Below, piece by piece: positions 1-6,641 of a DNA stretch of 12,829 nt; the stretch's first letter is position 1, and each line of letters opens with the position of its first letter. A program made the translations under genes and the position numbers. The notes beneath the pieces were generated by a model, which worked only from the letters and a program-made list of their open reading frames with translations, searched no databases and was not told the origin of the DNA. The stretch lies in the NCBI GenBank assembly GCA_002336765.1, contig DDES01000033.1, forward strand, positions 16,235 to 29,063, read 5' to 3'. Origin of the DNA: Novosphingobium sp. UBA1948. GTDB lineage: Bacteria; Pseudomonadota; Alphaproteobacteria; Sphingomonadales; Sphingomonadaceae.

Positions 1-1658
1 CGTTCGGCGCGGAAGGGGCTGATGAAGGCTGTGAGCACGATCAGGCCCGCATCCGTCATCAAACGCGCCACCTCGCCCACGCGGCGGATGTTTTCGATGC
101 GATCCGCCTCGGTAAAGCCCAGATCCTTGTTCAGCCCGTGGCGCACATTGTCGCCATCCAGCAGGAACGTGTGCTTGCCCAAGGCGTGCAGCTTCTTTTC
201 CACCAGATTGGCGATGGTCGATTTGCCCGAACCCGACAGGCCGGTGAACCACAGCACGGCGGGCTTCTGCATCTTCTGTTCGGCCCGCGCCTCGCGGGTT
301 ATGTCCAGCGCCTGCCAATGCACATTCTGCGCGCGGCGCAGGCTGAAGTGCAGCATGCCGGCGGCCACCGTGCCATTGGTGATCTTGTCGATCAGGATGA
401 AGCCGCCCAAGGTGCGGTTTTCGACATAGGGTTCGAAAGTGATCGCGCGGTCGGTGGTCAATTCCACCACGCCGATGGCGTTCAGCTCCAGCGTCTTGAC
501 CGCCGTATGGTCCAGCGTGTTCACGTTGATGGCATATTTGGGCTTTTGCACCGTGGCCGACACCATCTGGGTGCCGATCTTGAGCCAATAGGACCGGCCG
601 ACATGCAGCGGCTCGTCATTCATCCATACCAGCGTCGATTCAAATTGGTCGGCCACCTGCGGCGGCTGATCCGCCAGCGCGATCACATCGCCGCGCGAGC
701 AATCGATCTCGTCGGCAAAGGTCAGCGTGACCGACTGGCCCGCCACTGCCTGATCCAGATCGCCGTCAAACGTCACAATGCGTTCGATGGTGCTGGTCTT
801 GCCGCTGGGCAGCACGCGGATGGCATCGCCCGCGCGGACCACGCCGCTGGCGATCTGGCCCGCAAAGCCGCGGAAATCGAGATTGGGGCGATTGACCCAC
901 TGCACCGGCATACGGAACGGCTTTTGCGCATCGCGTGCGCTGTTCACCTCGACCGTTTCGAGATGCTGCATCAGGCTGGGTCCGGTGTACCACGGCGTGT
1001 TGACCGAGGCTCCCGTGATATTGTCGCCCTTGAAACCGCTGATCGGCAGGGCGGTGAAGCTCTCGATGCCGATGCTGCGCGCGAATTCGGTGTAATCGGC
1101 GAGGATCTCGTTAAAGCGCGCCTCGCTGTAATCGACCAGATCCATCTTGTTGACGGCCAGCACGATGTTCTTGATGCCGATCAGGTGGCACAGATAGGAG
1201 TGGCGGCGCGTCTGCACCAACACGCCCTTGCGCGCGTCGATCAGGATCACGGCGAGATCGGCGGTCGAGGCGCCGGTCACCATGTTGCGCGTGTATTGCT
1301 CGTGGCCGGGGCAATCGGCCACGATGAACTTGCGCTTTTCGGTGTTGAAGAAGCGGTAGGCGACATCAATCGTGATGCCCTGCTCGCGCTCGGCGGCCAG
1401 ACCATCGACCAGCAGCGCGAAGTCGATCTCCTGCCCCTGCGTGCCCGACTTCTTGCTGTCATTCTCCAGCGCGGCGAGCTGATCCTCGAAGATCATCTTC
1501 GAATCATACAGCAGGCGGCCGATCAGCGTGCTCTTGCCATCATCCACGCTGCCGCAGGTGATGAAGCGCAGCATGGTCTTGTGCTGGTGCGTTTCGAGAT
1601 AGGCGTCGATATCCTCGGCAATCAGGGCATCGGTGACGTAAACGGCATCTTGCGTCAT
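1..1658 (-). CDS. cysNC: Bifunctional sulfate adenylyltransferase subunit 1 / adenylylsulfate kinase (CysN-CysC fusion), 3' end missing
   Basis: The reading frame is open from the ATG at 1658 to the left edge, giving 552 residues without a stop. The N-terminal part is the GTPase subunit of ATP sulfurylase: G1 GSVDDGKS (residues 36-43), G3 DCPGHE (115-120) and G4 NKMD (170-173), followed by EF-Tu-like beta-barrel domains to about residue 440. From about 465 an APS kinase domain begins, with P-loop GLSGSGKS (473-480), DGDNVRHGLN (501-510) and ISPFR near the cut end. In the family, CysN hydrolyses GTP to drive APS formation with CysD, and the CysC domain phosphorylates APS to PAPS in the cytoplasm. 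The start codon overlaps the cysD stop (TGATG), suggesting translational coupling. The missing part should be roughly the last 80-90 residues of the kinase. The assignment is very secure. Confidence 0.97.
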   Translation of the reverse strand, partial: MTQDAVYVTDALIAEDIDAYLETHQHKTMLRFITCGSVDDGKSTLIGRLLYDSKMIFEDQLAALENDSKKSGTQGQEIDFALLVDGLAAEREQGITIDVAYRFFNTEKRKFIVADCPGHEQYTRNMVTGASTADLAVILIDARKGVLVQTRRHSYLCHLIGIKNIVLAVNKMDLVDYSEARFNEILADYTEFARSIGIESFTALPISGFKGDNITGASVNTPWYTGPSLMQHLETVEVNSARDAQKPFRMPVQWVNRPNLDFRGFAGQIASGVVRAGDAIRVLPSGKTSTIERIVTFDGDLDQAVAGQSVTLTFADEIDCSRGDVIALADQPPQVADQFESTLVWMNDEPLHVGRSYWLKIGTQMVSATVQKPKYAINVNTLDHTAVKTLELNAIGVVELTTDRAITFEPYVENRTLGGFILIDKITNGTVAAGMLHFSLRRAQNVHWQALDITREARAEQKMQKPAVLWFTGLSGSGKSTIANLVEKKLHALGKHTFLLDGDNVRHGLNKDLGFTEADRIENIRRVGEVARLMTDAGLIVLTAFISPFRAE

Positions 1659-2596
1659 CAGAAATACCCCTGCTGCTTTTTGACTTCCATACCCGCGCCG
1701 CCCGCATCCTTGTCGATGGCGCGCCCCTGCCGCTCGCTGGTGGTGGTCAACAGCGTTTCCTGAATAACCTCGGGCAAAGTCTGCGCCTTGCTCTCCACCG
1801 CCCCCGTCAGCGGATAGCAGCCCAGCGTGCGGAAGCGGATCGAGCGCATCACCGGAACCTCGCCTTCCTTCAGCGGAAAGCGGTCATCGTCCACCATCAG
1901 CAGCATGCCGTCGCGCTCCACAGTCGGGCGCTCCTCCGCAAAATAAAGCGGCACGATGGGGATGTTGTTGAGGTGGATATATTGCCACACATCCAGCTCG
2001 GTCCAGTTGCTGATCGGGAACACGCGGATGCTCTCGCCCTTGTTCTTGCGGGCGTTGTAGAGGTTCCACAGTTCGGGGCGCTGGTTCTTCGGATCCCAGC
2101 CGTGGCTGGCGGTTCGGAAGGAGAAGATGCGCTCCTTGGCGCGGCTCTTTTCCTCGTCGCGCCGCGCGCCACCAAAGGCCGCGTCAAAGCCGTATTTGTC
2201 GAGCGCCTGCTTCAGACCTTCCGTCTTCCACATGTCGGTGTGCAGGCTGCCGTGGTCGAACGGGTTGATGCCGCGCTCTTCCGCCTCGGGGTTGTGATAG
2301 ACCAAGAGGTCCATGCCCGACATCTCGGCCATCTTGTCGCGCAATTCATACATGGCGCGGAATTTCCACGTCGTATCCACATGCAGCAACGGGAACGGCG
2401 GCGGCGCGGGGTAAAACGCCTTGCGGGCCAGATGCAGCATCACCGCCGAATCCTTGCCCACCGAATAAAGCATCACCGGATTTTCAGCCTCGGCCACCAC
2501 CTCGCGGATGATGTGGATGCTTTCCGCCTCCAGACGCTGCAAATGCGTCAGACGGGCCAGACTCAAGGGACTGGAAGGCGGCAACGGGTCGGACAT
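1658..2596 (-). CDS. cysD: Sulfate adenylyltransferase subunit 2 (CysD)
   Basis: This 312-residue protein is the catalytic small subunit of ATP sulfurylase, which adenylates sulfate to APS in the cytoplasm with CysN. The PP-loop ATP-binding motif YSVGKDSA is at residues 44-51, and the basic GGARRDEEKSRAKER segment typical of CysD is at 142-156. The length is close to the usual size of about 300. I chose the ATG at 2596 because GGAG sits six bases before it and the protein begins with MSDPLPP. An in-frame ATG at 2629 would add 11 residues, but it is less well placed. The stop shares a base with the cysNC start, so the two form an operon. The gene follows mlaF by 119 bp, enough for its own promoter, although read-through from the mla cluster cannot be excluded. 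Confidence 0.96.
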   Translation of the reverse strand: MSDPLPPSSPLSLARLTHLQRLEAESIHIIREVVAEAENPVMLYSVGKDSAVMLHLARKAFYPAPPPFPLLHVDTTWKFRAMYELRDKMAEMSGMDLLVYHNPEAEERGINPFDHGSLHTDMWKTEGLKQALDKYGFDAAFGGARRDEEKSRAKERIFSFRTASHGWDPKNQRPELWNLYNARKNKGESIRVFPISNWTELDVWQYIHLNNIPIVPLYFAEERPTVERDGMLLMVDDDRFPLKEGEVPVMRSIRFRTLGCYPLTGAVESKAQTLPEVIQETLLTTTSERQGRAIDKDAGGAGMEVKKQQGYF

Positions 2597-2602
2597 CTCT
2601 TG

Positions 2603-2606
2603 CTCC
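2603..2606 (-). promoter_or_regulatory. Ribosome binding site of cysD
   Basis: The minus strand reads GGAG, then six bases, then the ATG at 2596. This decides in favour of the internal start over the ATG at 2629. Confidence 0.7.
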
Positions 2607-2678
2607 AAGGGCGTGCGCACGCGGCACACGATACAGTTTTGCGCCTAGACGCAATCGCCTGCATAGCGAAAGATGGCA

Positions 2679-2697
2679 TTTCTTCCCGCACAAGAAA
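2679..2697. promoter_or_regulatory. Inverted repeat between mlaF and cysD
   Basis: Six-base arms TTTCTT and AAGAAA flank a 7-base spacer (CCCGCAC). The repeat lies 18 bp past the mlaF stop and about 83 bp before the cysD start, in the only gap on this side of the operons. It could be a binding site for a dimeric regulator of the cys genes. A weak hairpin after mlaF is also possible, but the arms are mostly A-T pairs and no T-run follows on the minus strand. I do not recognise it as a known operator. Confidence 0.3.
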
Positions 2698-2715
2698 GAG
2701 AGCTTTGGGCGGAAC

Positions 2716-3468
2716 TTATTCCACGCCGGCCGGATTGCCTGTGACAAAGGCGCGCACCAGCGGGTGATCCGCATGGTCCAGTTCGCTGGCCGATCCCTGC
2801 CACACGATCCGCCCCGCATCCAGCATCGCCACATCATCGGCAATGGTGCGTGCGCTGTGCAGATCATGAGTAATCGATACTGCGGTACAGCCGAGCGAGG
2901 TCACCTTATCGCGGATCAACTCGTTGATCGCGCCCGCCGTGATCGGGTCAAGGCCGGTGGTCGGCTCGTCGAAAAACAGCAGCGAGGGCTGGCCGGCAAT
3001 GGCGCGGGCAAGGCCCACGCGCTTCTGCATCCCGCCCGACAGTTCGGAGGGGTAAAGGTCGGCCACTTCCGGCGCCAGACGCACCAGACCCAGCGCCTCG
3101 ATGGCGCGTGCCCTGGCCTCGGCGCGGGGCACGCCATCGGCGTTGATCAGGCGAAAACCGACATTCTCCCACACCGGCAGGCTGTCAAACAGCGCGGCGC
3201 CCTGAAACAGCATGCCGATGCCCGCAAAGCTGGCGCGCCGCTCGCGCTCGCGCTGATGCGTCACATCGACGCCATCGAGCAACACGCTACCCGCCTCGGG
3301 CACCATCAGCCCCAGCGCGACCTTGATGGTCACGCTCTTGCCCTGCCCCGAACGCCCCAACAGCGCCAGCGAGCGCCCCTCCGCCACCGACAGGTCCAGC
3401 CCGTCGAGCACCTTGTTGGCACCGAAGCGCTTCGAAACGCCTCTCCATTCAAGTTTGGGTGTCGCCAT
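2716..3468 (-). CDS. mlaF: Phospholipid ABC transporter ATP-binding protein (MlaF-like)
   Basis: This 250-residue protein is the cytoplasmic ATPase of the MCE-type phospholipid transporter. All ABC motifs are intact: Walker A GRSGQGKS (38-45), Q-loop Q89, signature LSGGMQKR (143-150), Walker B LLFFDEPTTGLDP (163-175) and the switch histidine H201. The signature and the GLDPITA stretch match the Mkl/MlaF family rather than sugar or amino-acid importers. The start ATG lies one base after the mlaE stop (TGACATG), so the two are almost certainly co-translated. It is the last gene of the mla cluster. In E. coli, MlaF works with the STAS protein MlaB, but no mlaB gene is present in this window. Confidence 0.94.
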   Translation of the reverse strand: MATPKLEWRGVSKRFGANKVLDGLDLSVAEGRSLALLGRSGQGKSVTIKVALGLMVPEAGSVLLDGVDVTHQRERERRASFAGIGMLFQGAALFDSLPVWENVGFRLINADGVPRAEARARAIEALGLVRLAPEVADLYPSELSGGMQKRVGLARAIAGQPSLLFFDEPTTGLDPITAGAINELIRDKVTSLGCTAVSITHDLHSARTIADDVAMLDAGRIVWQGSASELDHADHPLVRAFVTGNPAGVE

Positions 3469-3469
3469 G

Positions 3470-4270
3470 TCAGAGCCGCGCGAAGATCGAGGAAATCAGA
3501 TAGTCAGCCGCCAGAATCAGCACGGCCGAAGACACCATCGCCGAGGTCGTCGCCCGACCCACACCGCGTGCCCCGCCCTTGGCCGTATCGCCGTGATAGC
3601 AGCCCATCAGGCCGATGATGAAGCCGAACACCGCCGATTTAATCAGGCCCGATTCCACATCCCAACGGGTGATGAAGTCCACCGTGTTGGTGATATAGAT
3701 CGAGTAGGGCAGATCGATCAGCAGCTTGGAAACCTGCATACCGCCCGCGACGCCGATCAGATCGGCCAGCAGGGTGAGCAAGGGCAGGCTAACCGTGGCG
3801 GCAATCAGGCGCGGTGCGATCAGATAGCGGCGCGGCTCGGTCGAGAGGGTGAACATCGCGTCCACCTGCTCGGTGGCGCGCATCGCCCCGATTTCCGACG
3901 CCATCGCCGAAGCCACCCGCCCCGCCAGCATCAGCGCCGCCAGCACCGGCCCCAGCTCGCGGGTGATGCCTAGCGCCACGATCTGCGGCATGACGGTTTC
4001 CGCGTTGAAGCGATCACCGCCCGAATAGATGTTGAGCGCCAATGCCGCACCGGTGAACCACGCCGTCAACCCCACCACCGGCAGCGAGAGAAAGCCCACC
4101 GCCATAAACTGGCCGAGGATCTGGCGCGGATACCACGGCGGCGTGACAGCGGCGGCCACGCCCCGCGCGGCGAAATGCCCGACGCGCCCCACGGCGGCCA
4201 CGCCATCGAGCACCGCGCGCCCCAGCGCATTGACCCATCCGATCACGCCCCCTGGCGCGCTGTGCGGCAT
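3470..4270 (-). CDS. mlaE: Phospholipid ABC transporter permease (MlaE-like)
   Basis: This 266-residue integral inner-membrane permease is hydrophobic from about residue 50 to the end, with roughly five to six membrane segments. It carries the family hallmark stretch beginning TRELGPVLAALMLAGRV (103-119) and continuing through SEIGAMRATEQVDAM (125-139). The family moves phospholipid between the MCE ring (MlaD) and the membrane, powered by MlaF. I chose the ATG at 4270, 10 bp past the mlaD stop and preceded by AAGGTGG. An in-frame start at 4351 would lie inside mlaD and adds a 27-residue proline/arginine-rich leader of no recognisable type. It is tightly packed between mlaD and mlaF. Confidence 0.93.
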   Translation of the reverse strand: MPHSAPGGVIGWVNALGRAVLDGVAAVGRVGHFAARGVAAAVTPPWYPRQILGQFMAVGFLSLPVVGLTAWFTGAALALNIYSGGDRFNAETVMPQIVALGITRELGPVLAALMLAGRVASAMASEIGAMRATEQVDAMFTLSTEPRRYLIAPRLIAATVSLPLLTLLADLIGVAGGMQVSKLLIDLPYSIYITNTVDFITRWDVESGLIKSAVFGFIIGLMGCYHGDTAKGGARGVGRATTSAMVSSAVLILAADYLISSIFARL

Positions 4271-4280
4271 GTCAGCCACC

Positions 4281-4790
4281 TTACATCTCGGGCAGATCGG
4301 TGGCTGCCTTGGGCGCAGGCGCGGCGCTGGAAGCGGCGGCAGGCGCCGCATCGCTCTTGGGCCGCATCACCTGTCCGATCAATCCGAACAGATCGACCGC
4401 GCCCTGCGTGTTGGCAACCTCGCCACCGGGCTTCAGATCATCCGCCGCGCCGCCAGGCATGATGGTGATATGGTTGCCGCCCAGCAGGCCGTCACTGGTG
4501 ATCTTGGCGGTGGAATCGCTGGGCAGTTTCACGCTCTCGTCCACCGACAGGCGGATCACCGCCATATAGGTCTTGGGATCGATGGTCACACTGCTCACCG
4601 CGCCGACCTTGACGCCCGAAACCGTGACCTTTGCGCCCGGCTGGATTCCGCCTGCCTCGCCAAAGCGCGCCGAGATCTCGTAGCTGCCGGTCGAACTGCG
4701 ACCCGTCACGCCCAGCGCATAGGCCAGAAAGATGCCGGCAAAAGCCAGCACCACAAAGCCCATCAGCGTTTCGCCCCAATGTGCGCGCAT
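4281..4790 (-). CDS. mlaD: Inner-membrane MCE-domain lipid transport protein (MlaD-like)
   Basis: This 169-residue protein has one N-terminal membrane segment (about 9-27), a single MCE domain (about 36-114, ending GLLGGNHITIMPGG) and a helix DLFGLIGQVM (133-142). The last 25 or so residues form an alanine/proline-rich tail. The layout and length match short MlaD proteins, which form a hexameric ring in the periplasm on top of MlaE and pass lipid to or from MlaC. The start is supported by AGGGA six bases before the ATG. It follows mlaC by 38 bp. The tail is probably disordered. Nothing in the sequence says whether lipid flow is inward or outward. Confidence 0.94.
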   Translation of the reverse strand: MRAHWGETLMGFVVLAFAGIFLAYALGVTGRSSTGSYEISARFGEAGGIQPGAKVTVSGVKVGAVSSVTIDPKTYMAVIRLSVDESVKLPSDSTAKITSDGLLGGNHITIMPGGAADDLKPGGEVANTQGAVDLFGLIGQVMRPKSDAAPAAASSAAPAPKAATDLPEM

Positions 4791-4828
4791 GATTATCCCT
4801 TTACCCCTGAACCTTGTTGCGTCCGCGC

Positions 4829-5473
4829 TTATTTCTTGGCGCGGATCACGGCACCGGTCTTGTCAGCGGCAAGCTGCGTGGTCAACACGTCAATCTTGCC
4901 ACCGGCATTGTCGATGGTGGCGACAAAGTCCTGCTGCTGGGTAATCGCCAGCCACACGCCCGACACCTGCACGTCCACGGCCTTCCAGCCATTGCCGTCA
5001 TTCAGCACGCGCCATACCAGATTCGTGGGCTGCTGGCTGCGGCCACCGGCCAGTTGCGTCGTCACCAGCACATCGCCCGGCTTGCGCACCACCGATCCGG
5101 TCACCACGATCTTCTCGCCGTGGTAATCGTCGATGCGCTTCATATAGACGTTCTCGGCATAGTTGCGGAACGCGGTGGAGAAGCGGGCATACTGGTCGGG
5201 CGTGGCGACGCGGGCATATTTGCCCAGCACAAAGCGCGTGACCTTGGGCACATCGACCAGCCGGTTGATGAGCACGCGGAACGCCTCCTTCTTGGCGGCG
5301 TCGCTCTTGCTGCGATCATTGAGCACAGCCAGCACCTCGCGGGCGCCCTGCTGCACATAGGCCTCGGCGCTGGCATCGCGGGCGGCCTGCGCCATGGCTG
5401 GCGTGGCGGCAATCGGCAGACTGGCCATCACGGGCACGGCCAGCGCGAGGGCGAGAGAAAAAGCGCGCGACAT
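4829..5473 (-). CDS. mlaC: Periplasmic phospholipid-binding protein (MlaC-like)
   Basis: This 214-residue protein has a clear Sec signal peptide: MSR, a hydrophobic stretch at residues 6-23, and probable cleavage after AMA at 28. The mature part fits the MlaC/Ttg2D family, with the segments REVLAVLND, VPKVTRFVLGKYAR, FRNYAENVYMKRIDDYHGEK (101-120) and a C-terminal VSGVWLAITQQQDF. In the family this protein shuttles phospholipid between the outer-membrane MlaA complex and MlaD. The ATG at 5473 is preferred because GGAG lies seven bases upstream and the signal peptide begins there; an in-frame ATG at 5530 would put 19 unrelated residues in front. It lies 98 bp after mlaA, a gap that includes a short tandem repeat. 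Confidence 0.93.
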   Translation of the reverse strand: MSRAFSLALALAVPVMASLPIAATPAMAQAARDASAEAYVQQGAREVLAVLNDRSKSDAAKKEAFRVLINRLVDVPKVTRFVLGKYARVATPDQYARFSTAFRNYAENVYMKRIDDYHGEKIVVTGSVVRKPGDVLVTTQLAGGRSQQPTNLVWRVLNDGNGWKAVDVQVSGVWLAITQQQDFVATIDNAGGKIDVLTTQLAADKTGAVIRAKK

Positions 5474-5550
5474 TACAAAACTCCATCCTTGGATCGGCCG
5501 GCATGGCAGCCGCCTGAAACATCCCATCAATCGGAAACCGGCGCCAGAAG

Positions 5551-5583
5551 TCCGGCCCTGAAAATCCGGCCCTAAAAATCCGG
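5551..5583. repeat. 14-bp tandem repeat overlapping the mlaA stop codon
   Basis: On the plus strand, TCCGGCCCTGAAAA (5551-5564) is followed directly by TCCGGCCCTAAAAA (5565-5578) and a partial copy TCCGG (5579-5583). The two full units differ at one base. The mlaA stop codon (TAG, 5572-5574) lies in the second unit; in the first unit the equivalent triplet is CAG on the coding strand. The repeat looks like a local slippage duplication of the 3' end of mlaA. Confidence 0.9.
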
Positions 5584-6441
5584 AAGCGCTTCAGCCTTAC
5601 CCGTTGCATCCTGAACAACCGCTGCACGCTGTTGCGCATAGGCCGCGCGGGCAAAGGCATAGGGGTCCGACGCGCCATAAATCGCTGACATCGTGCCATC
5701 GTTCTGCTGGCGCCAGTTCACACCCGCCGCGGCAAACCGCACCGCACCGCCCGGCGAGCTGAAGATACCGCCGATCACGAAACCGACCGGATCGGTGAAC
5801 GTATCGACCAACCGCCCGAAACCGTCGCGCACATTCGACGGCCCGAGGAAGGGCAGCATGGCATAAGGCCCGGGCTTGGCACCCCAGCGGCCCAGCGTCT
5901 GCCCGAAATCGGCAGGACGTCGCGGCAGACCGCCCTTGGCCGCCATATCGAACAGCCCGCCGATCCCCACGGTGGAATTGATCACGAAACGCACCGTGGT
6001 CTTCACCGCGCGCCCGATCTTCAACTGCGCCATATTGTTGAGGAAGGTGGAAGGCTCATCCAGATTGAGGATGACGTTGGAAATATGGTTGCGCACCGGC
6101 TGCGGCGCCACCGCCTGATAGCCGTGCGCCACAGGGCCGAGCAGCTTCTTTTCAAAGAAGATGTCGAAGTCCCAGATCGCGCGATTGGGCTTTTCCCAAG
6201 GGTCGCGCAACAACAGACCGTCAGGCACGACATCGGCAGCCAGCGCCGGGCCAGGCGTGGCAGCGGGCACATCAGCAGGATCGACCACAGGCACCGGATC
6301 GCTGGCGGGCGGCGGATCGAGCGGCGCGGCGGCGATATAGGGTGCGGTGCTGGCGGTGCCACCGGCGGGCAGCGTATCGATTGCGGGCGCAACGGGGGCC
6401 GCCGCCGAGGCGAGCGCCATTGCTGTCAGAGAGATCATCAT
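5572..6441 (-). CDS. mlaA: MlaA/VacJ-family outer-membrane phospholipid transport protein without a lipobox
   Basis: This 289-residue protein has the MlaA domain from about residue 79 to 270. It starts DPWEKPNRAIWDFD, continues with AVAPQPVRNHISNVILNLDEP, FVINSTVGIGGLFD and a GPYAMLPFLGPS segment, and ends near SDPYAFARAAY. In the family it sits in the outer membrane and removes mislocalised phospholipid, delivering it to MlaC. Residues 1-20 are hydrophobic and alanine-rich, and about 20-75 form a proline/alanine-rich linker. Oddly, there is no cysteine anywhere, so no lipoprotein attachment site, and the signal-like N-terminus has no lysine or arginine. I placed the start at the first of two adjacent ATGs (6441), nine bases after AAGGA. 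A longer in-frame version from 6651 would include the promoter region and is unlikely. This is the first gene of the cluster. Confidence 0.92.
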   Translation of the reverse strand: MMISLTAMALASAAAPVAPAIDTLPAGGTASTAPYIAAAPLDPPPASDPVPVVDPADVPAATPGPALAADVVPDGLLLRDPWEKPNRAIWDFDIFFEKKLLGPVAHGYQAVAPQPVRNHISNVILNLDEPSTFLNNMAQLKIGRAVKTTVRFVINSTVGIGGLFDMAAKGGLPRRPADFGQTLGRWGAKPGPYAMLPFLGPSNVRDGFGRLVDTFTDPVGFVIGGIFSSPGGAVRFAAAGVNWRQQNDGTMSAIYGASDPYAFARAAYAQQRAAVVQDATGKAEALPDF

Positions 6442-6450
6442 CTGGTTTCT

Positions 6451-6455
6451 TCCTT
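6451..6455 (-). promoter_or_regulatory. Ribosome binding site of mlaA
   Basis: The minus strand reads AAGGA, nine bases before the ATG at 6441. It supports the ATG pair at 6441/6438 over the in-frame ATGs at 6651 and 6597, which lie upstream of or beside the predicted promoter. Confidence 0.55.
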
Positions 6456-6545
6456 GGTACCGCTGGTCCGGTAACCCCCCGCAGGGCTGTCCATGCCCCG
6501 AAAAGCCCGCCCAAGGCCAGCAAAAAAATCGCGTTCCCGCAAAAA

Positions 6546-6575
6546 AGTGTACGATGCCGGACCGTTTTACGTCAA
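6546..6575 (-). promoter_or_regulatory. Candidate sigma-70-type promoter of the mla cluster
   Basis: On the minus strand a -35 box TTGACG (6575-6570) and a -10 box TACACT (6551-6546) are separated by 18 bp. Five of six and four of six bases match the consensus. Transcription would begin near 6539, giving a leader of roughly 100 bases before mlaA. A-runs and T-runs lie just downstream. It is predicted by eye only. Confidence 0.45.
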
Positions 6576-6582
6576 ACCGCCA

Positions 6583-6611
6583 CTGGCCAGCGCGCATCCG
6601 CCTGCTAAAGT
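6583..6611 (+). promoter_or_regulatory. Weak candidate promoter of the acylase gene
   Basis: An extended -10 element TGC-TAAAGT (-10 at 6606-6611) has a poor -35 box, CTGGCC (6583-6588), 17 bp upstream. Transcription would start about 25 bases before the ATG at 6642. It lies back-to-back with the mla promoter, so the two could share control. The match is weak. Confidence 0.22.
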
Positions 6612-6629
6612 CCCGCCATGCAGACGGGG

Positions 6630-6634
6630 AAGGA
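6630..6634 (+). promoter_or_regulatory. Ribosome binding site of the acylase gene
   Basis: AAGGA precedes the ATG at 6642 by seven bases. The in-frame ATG at 6618 has no such site, so 6642 is the preferred start; it also places the signal peptide at the exact N-terminus. Confidence 0.7.
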
Positions 6635-6641
6635 CAGGCAT

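Noticed and set aside
138..1763. A 541-codon open frame on the plus strand opposite cysNC
   Set aside because: It is the antisense shadow of cysNC, whose GTPase and kinase motifs are clear on the other strand. High GC removes stop codons from opposite frames, and the translation is rich in His, Arg, Gln and Ala with no domain.
6272..6523. A minus-strand frame beginning with a signal-like hydrophobic stretch next to the mlaA start
   Set aside because: It is in a different frame from mlaA, lacks an ATG at its start, has no lipobox and continues as low-complexity sequence inside mlaA. I take it as chance.
6522..6546. Minus-strand GCG-GGAA-CGC hairpin followed by seven T, possible terminator or attenuator
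   Set aside because: The stem is only 3 bp and begins about at the predicted transcription start, so it cannot form a useful terminator.
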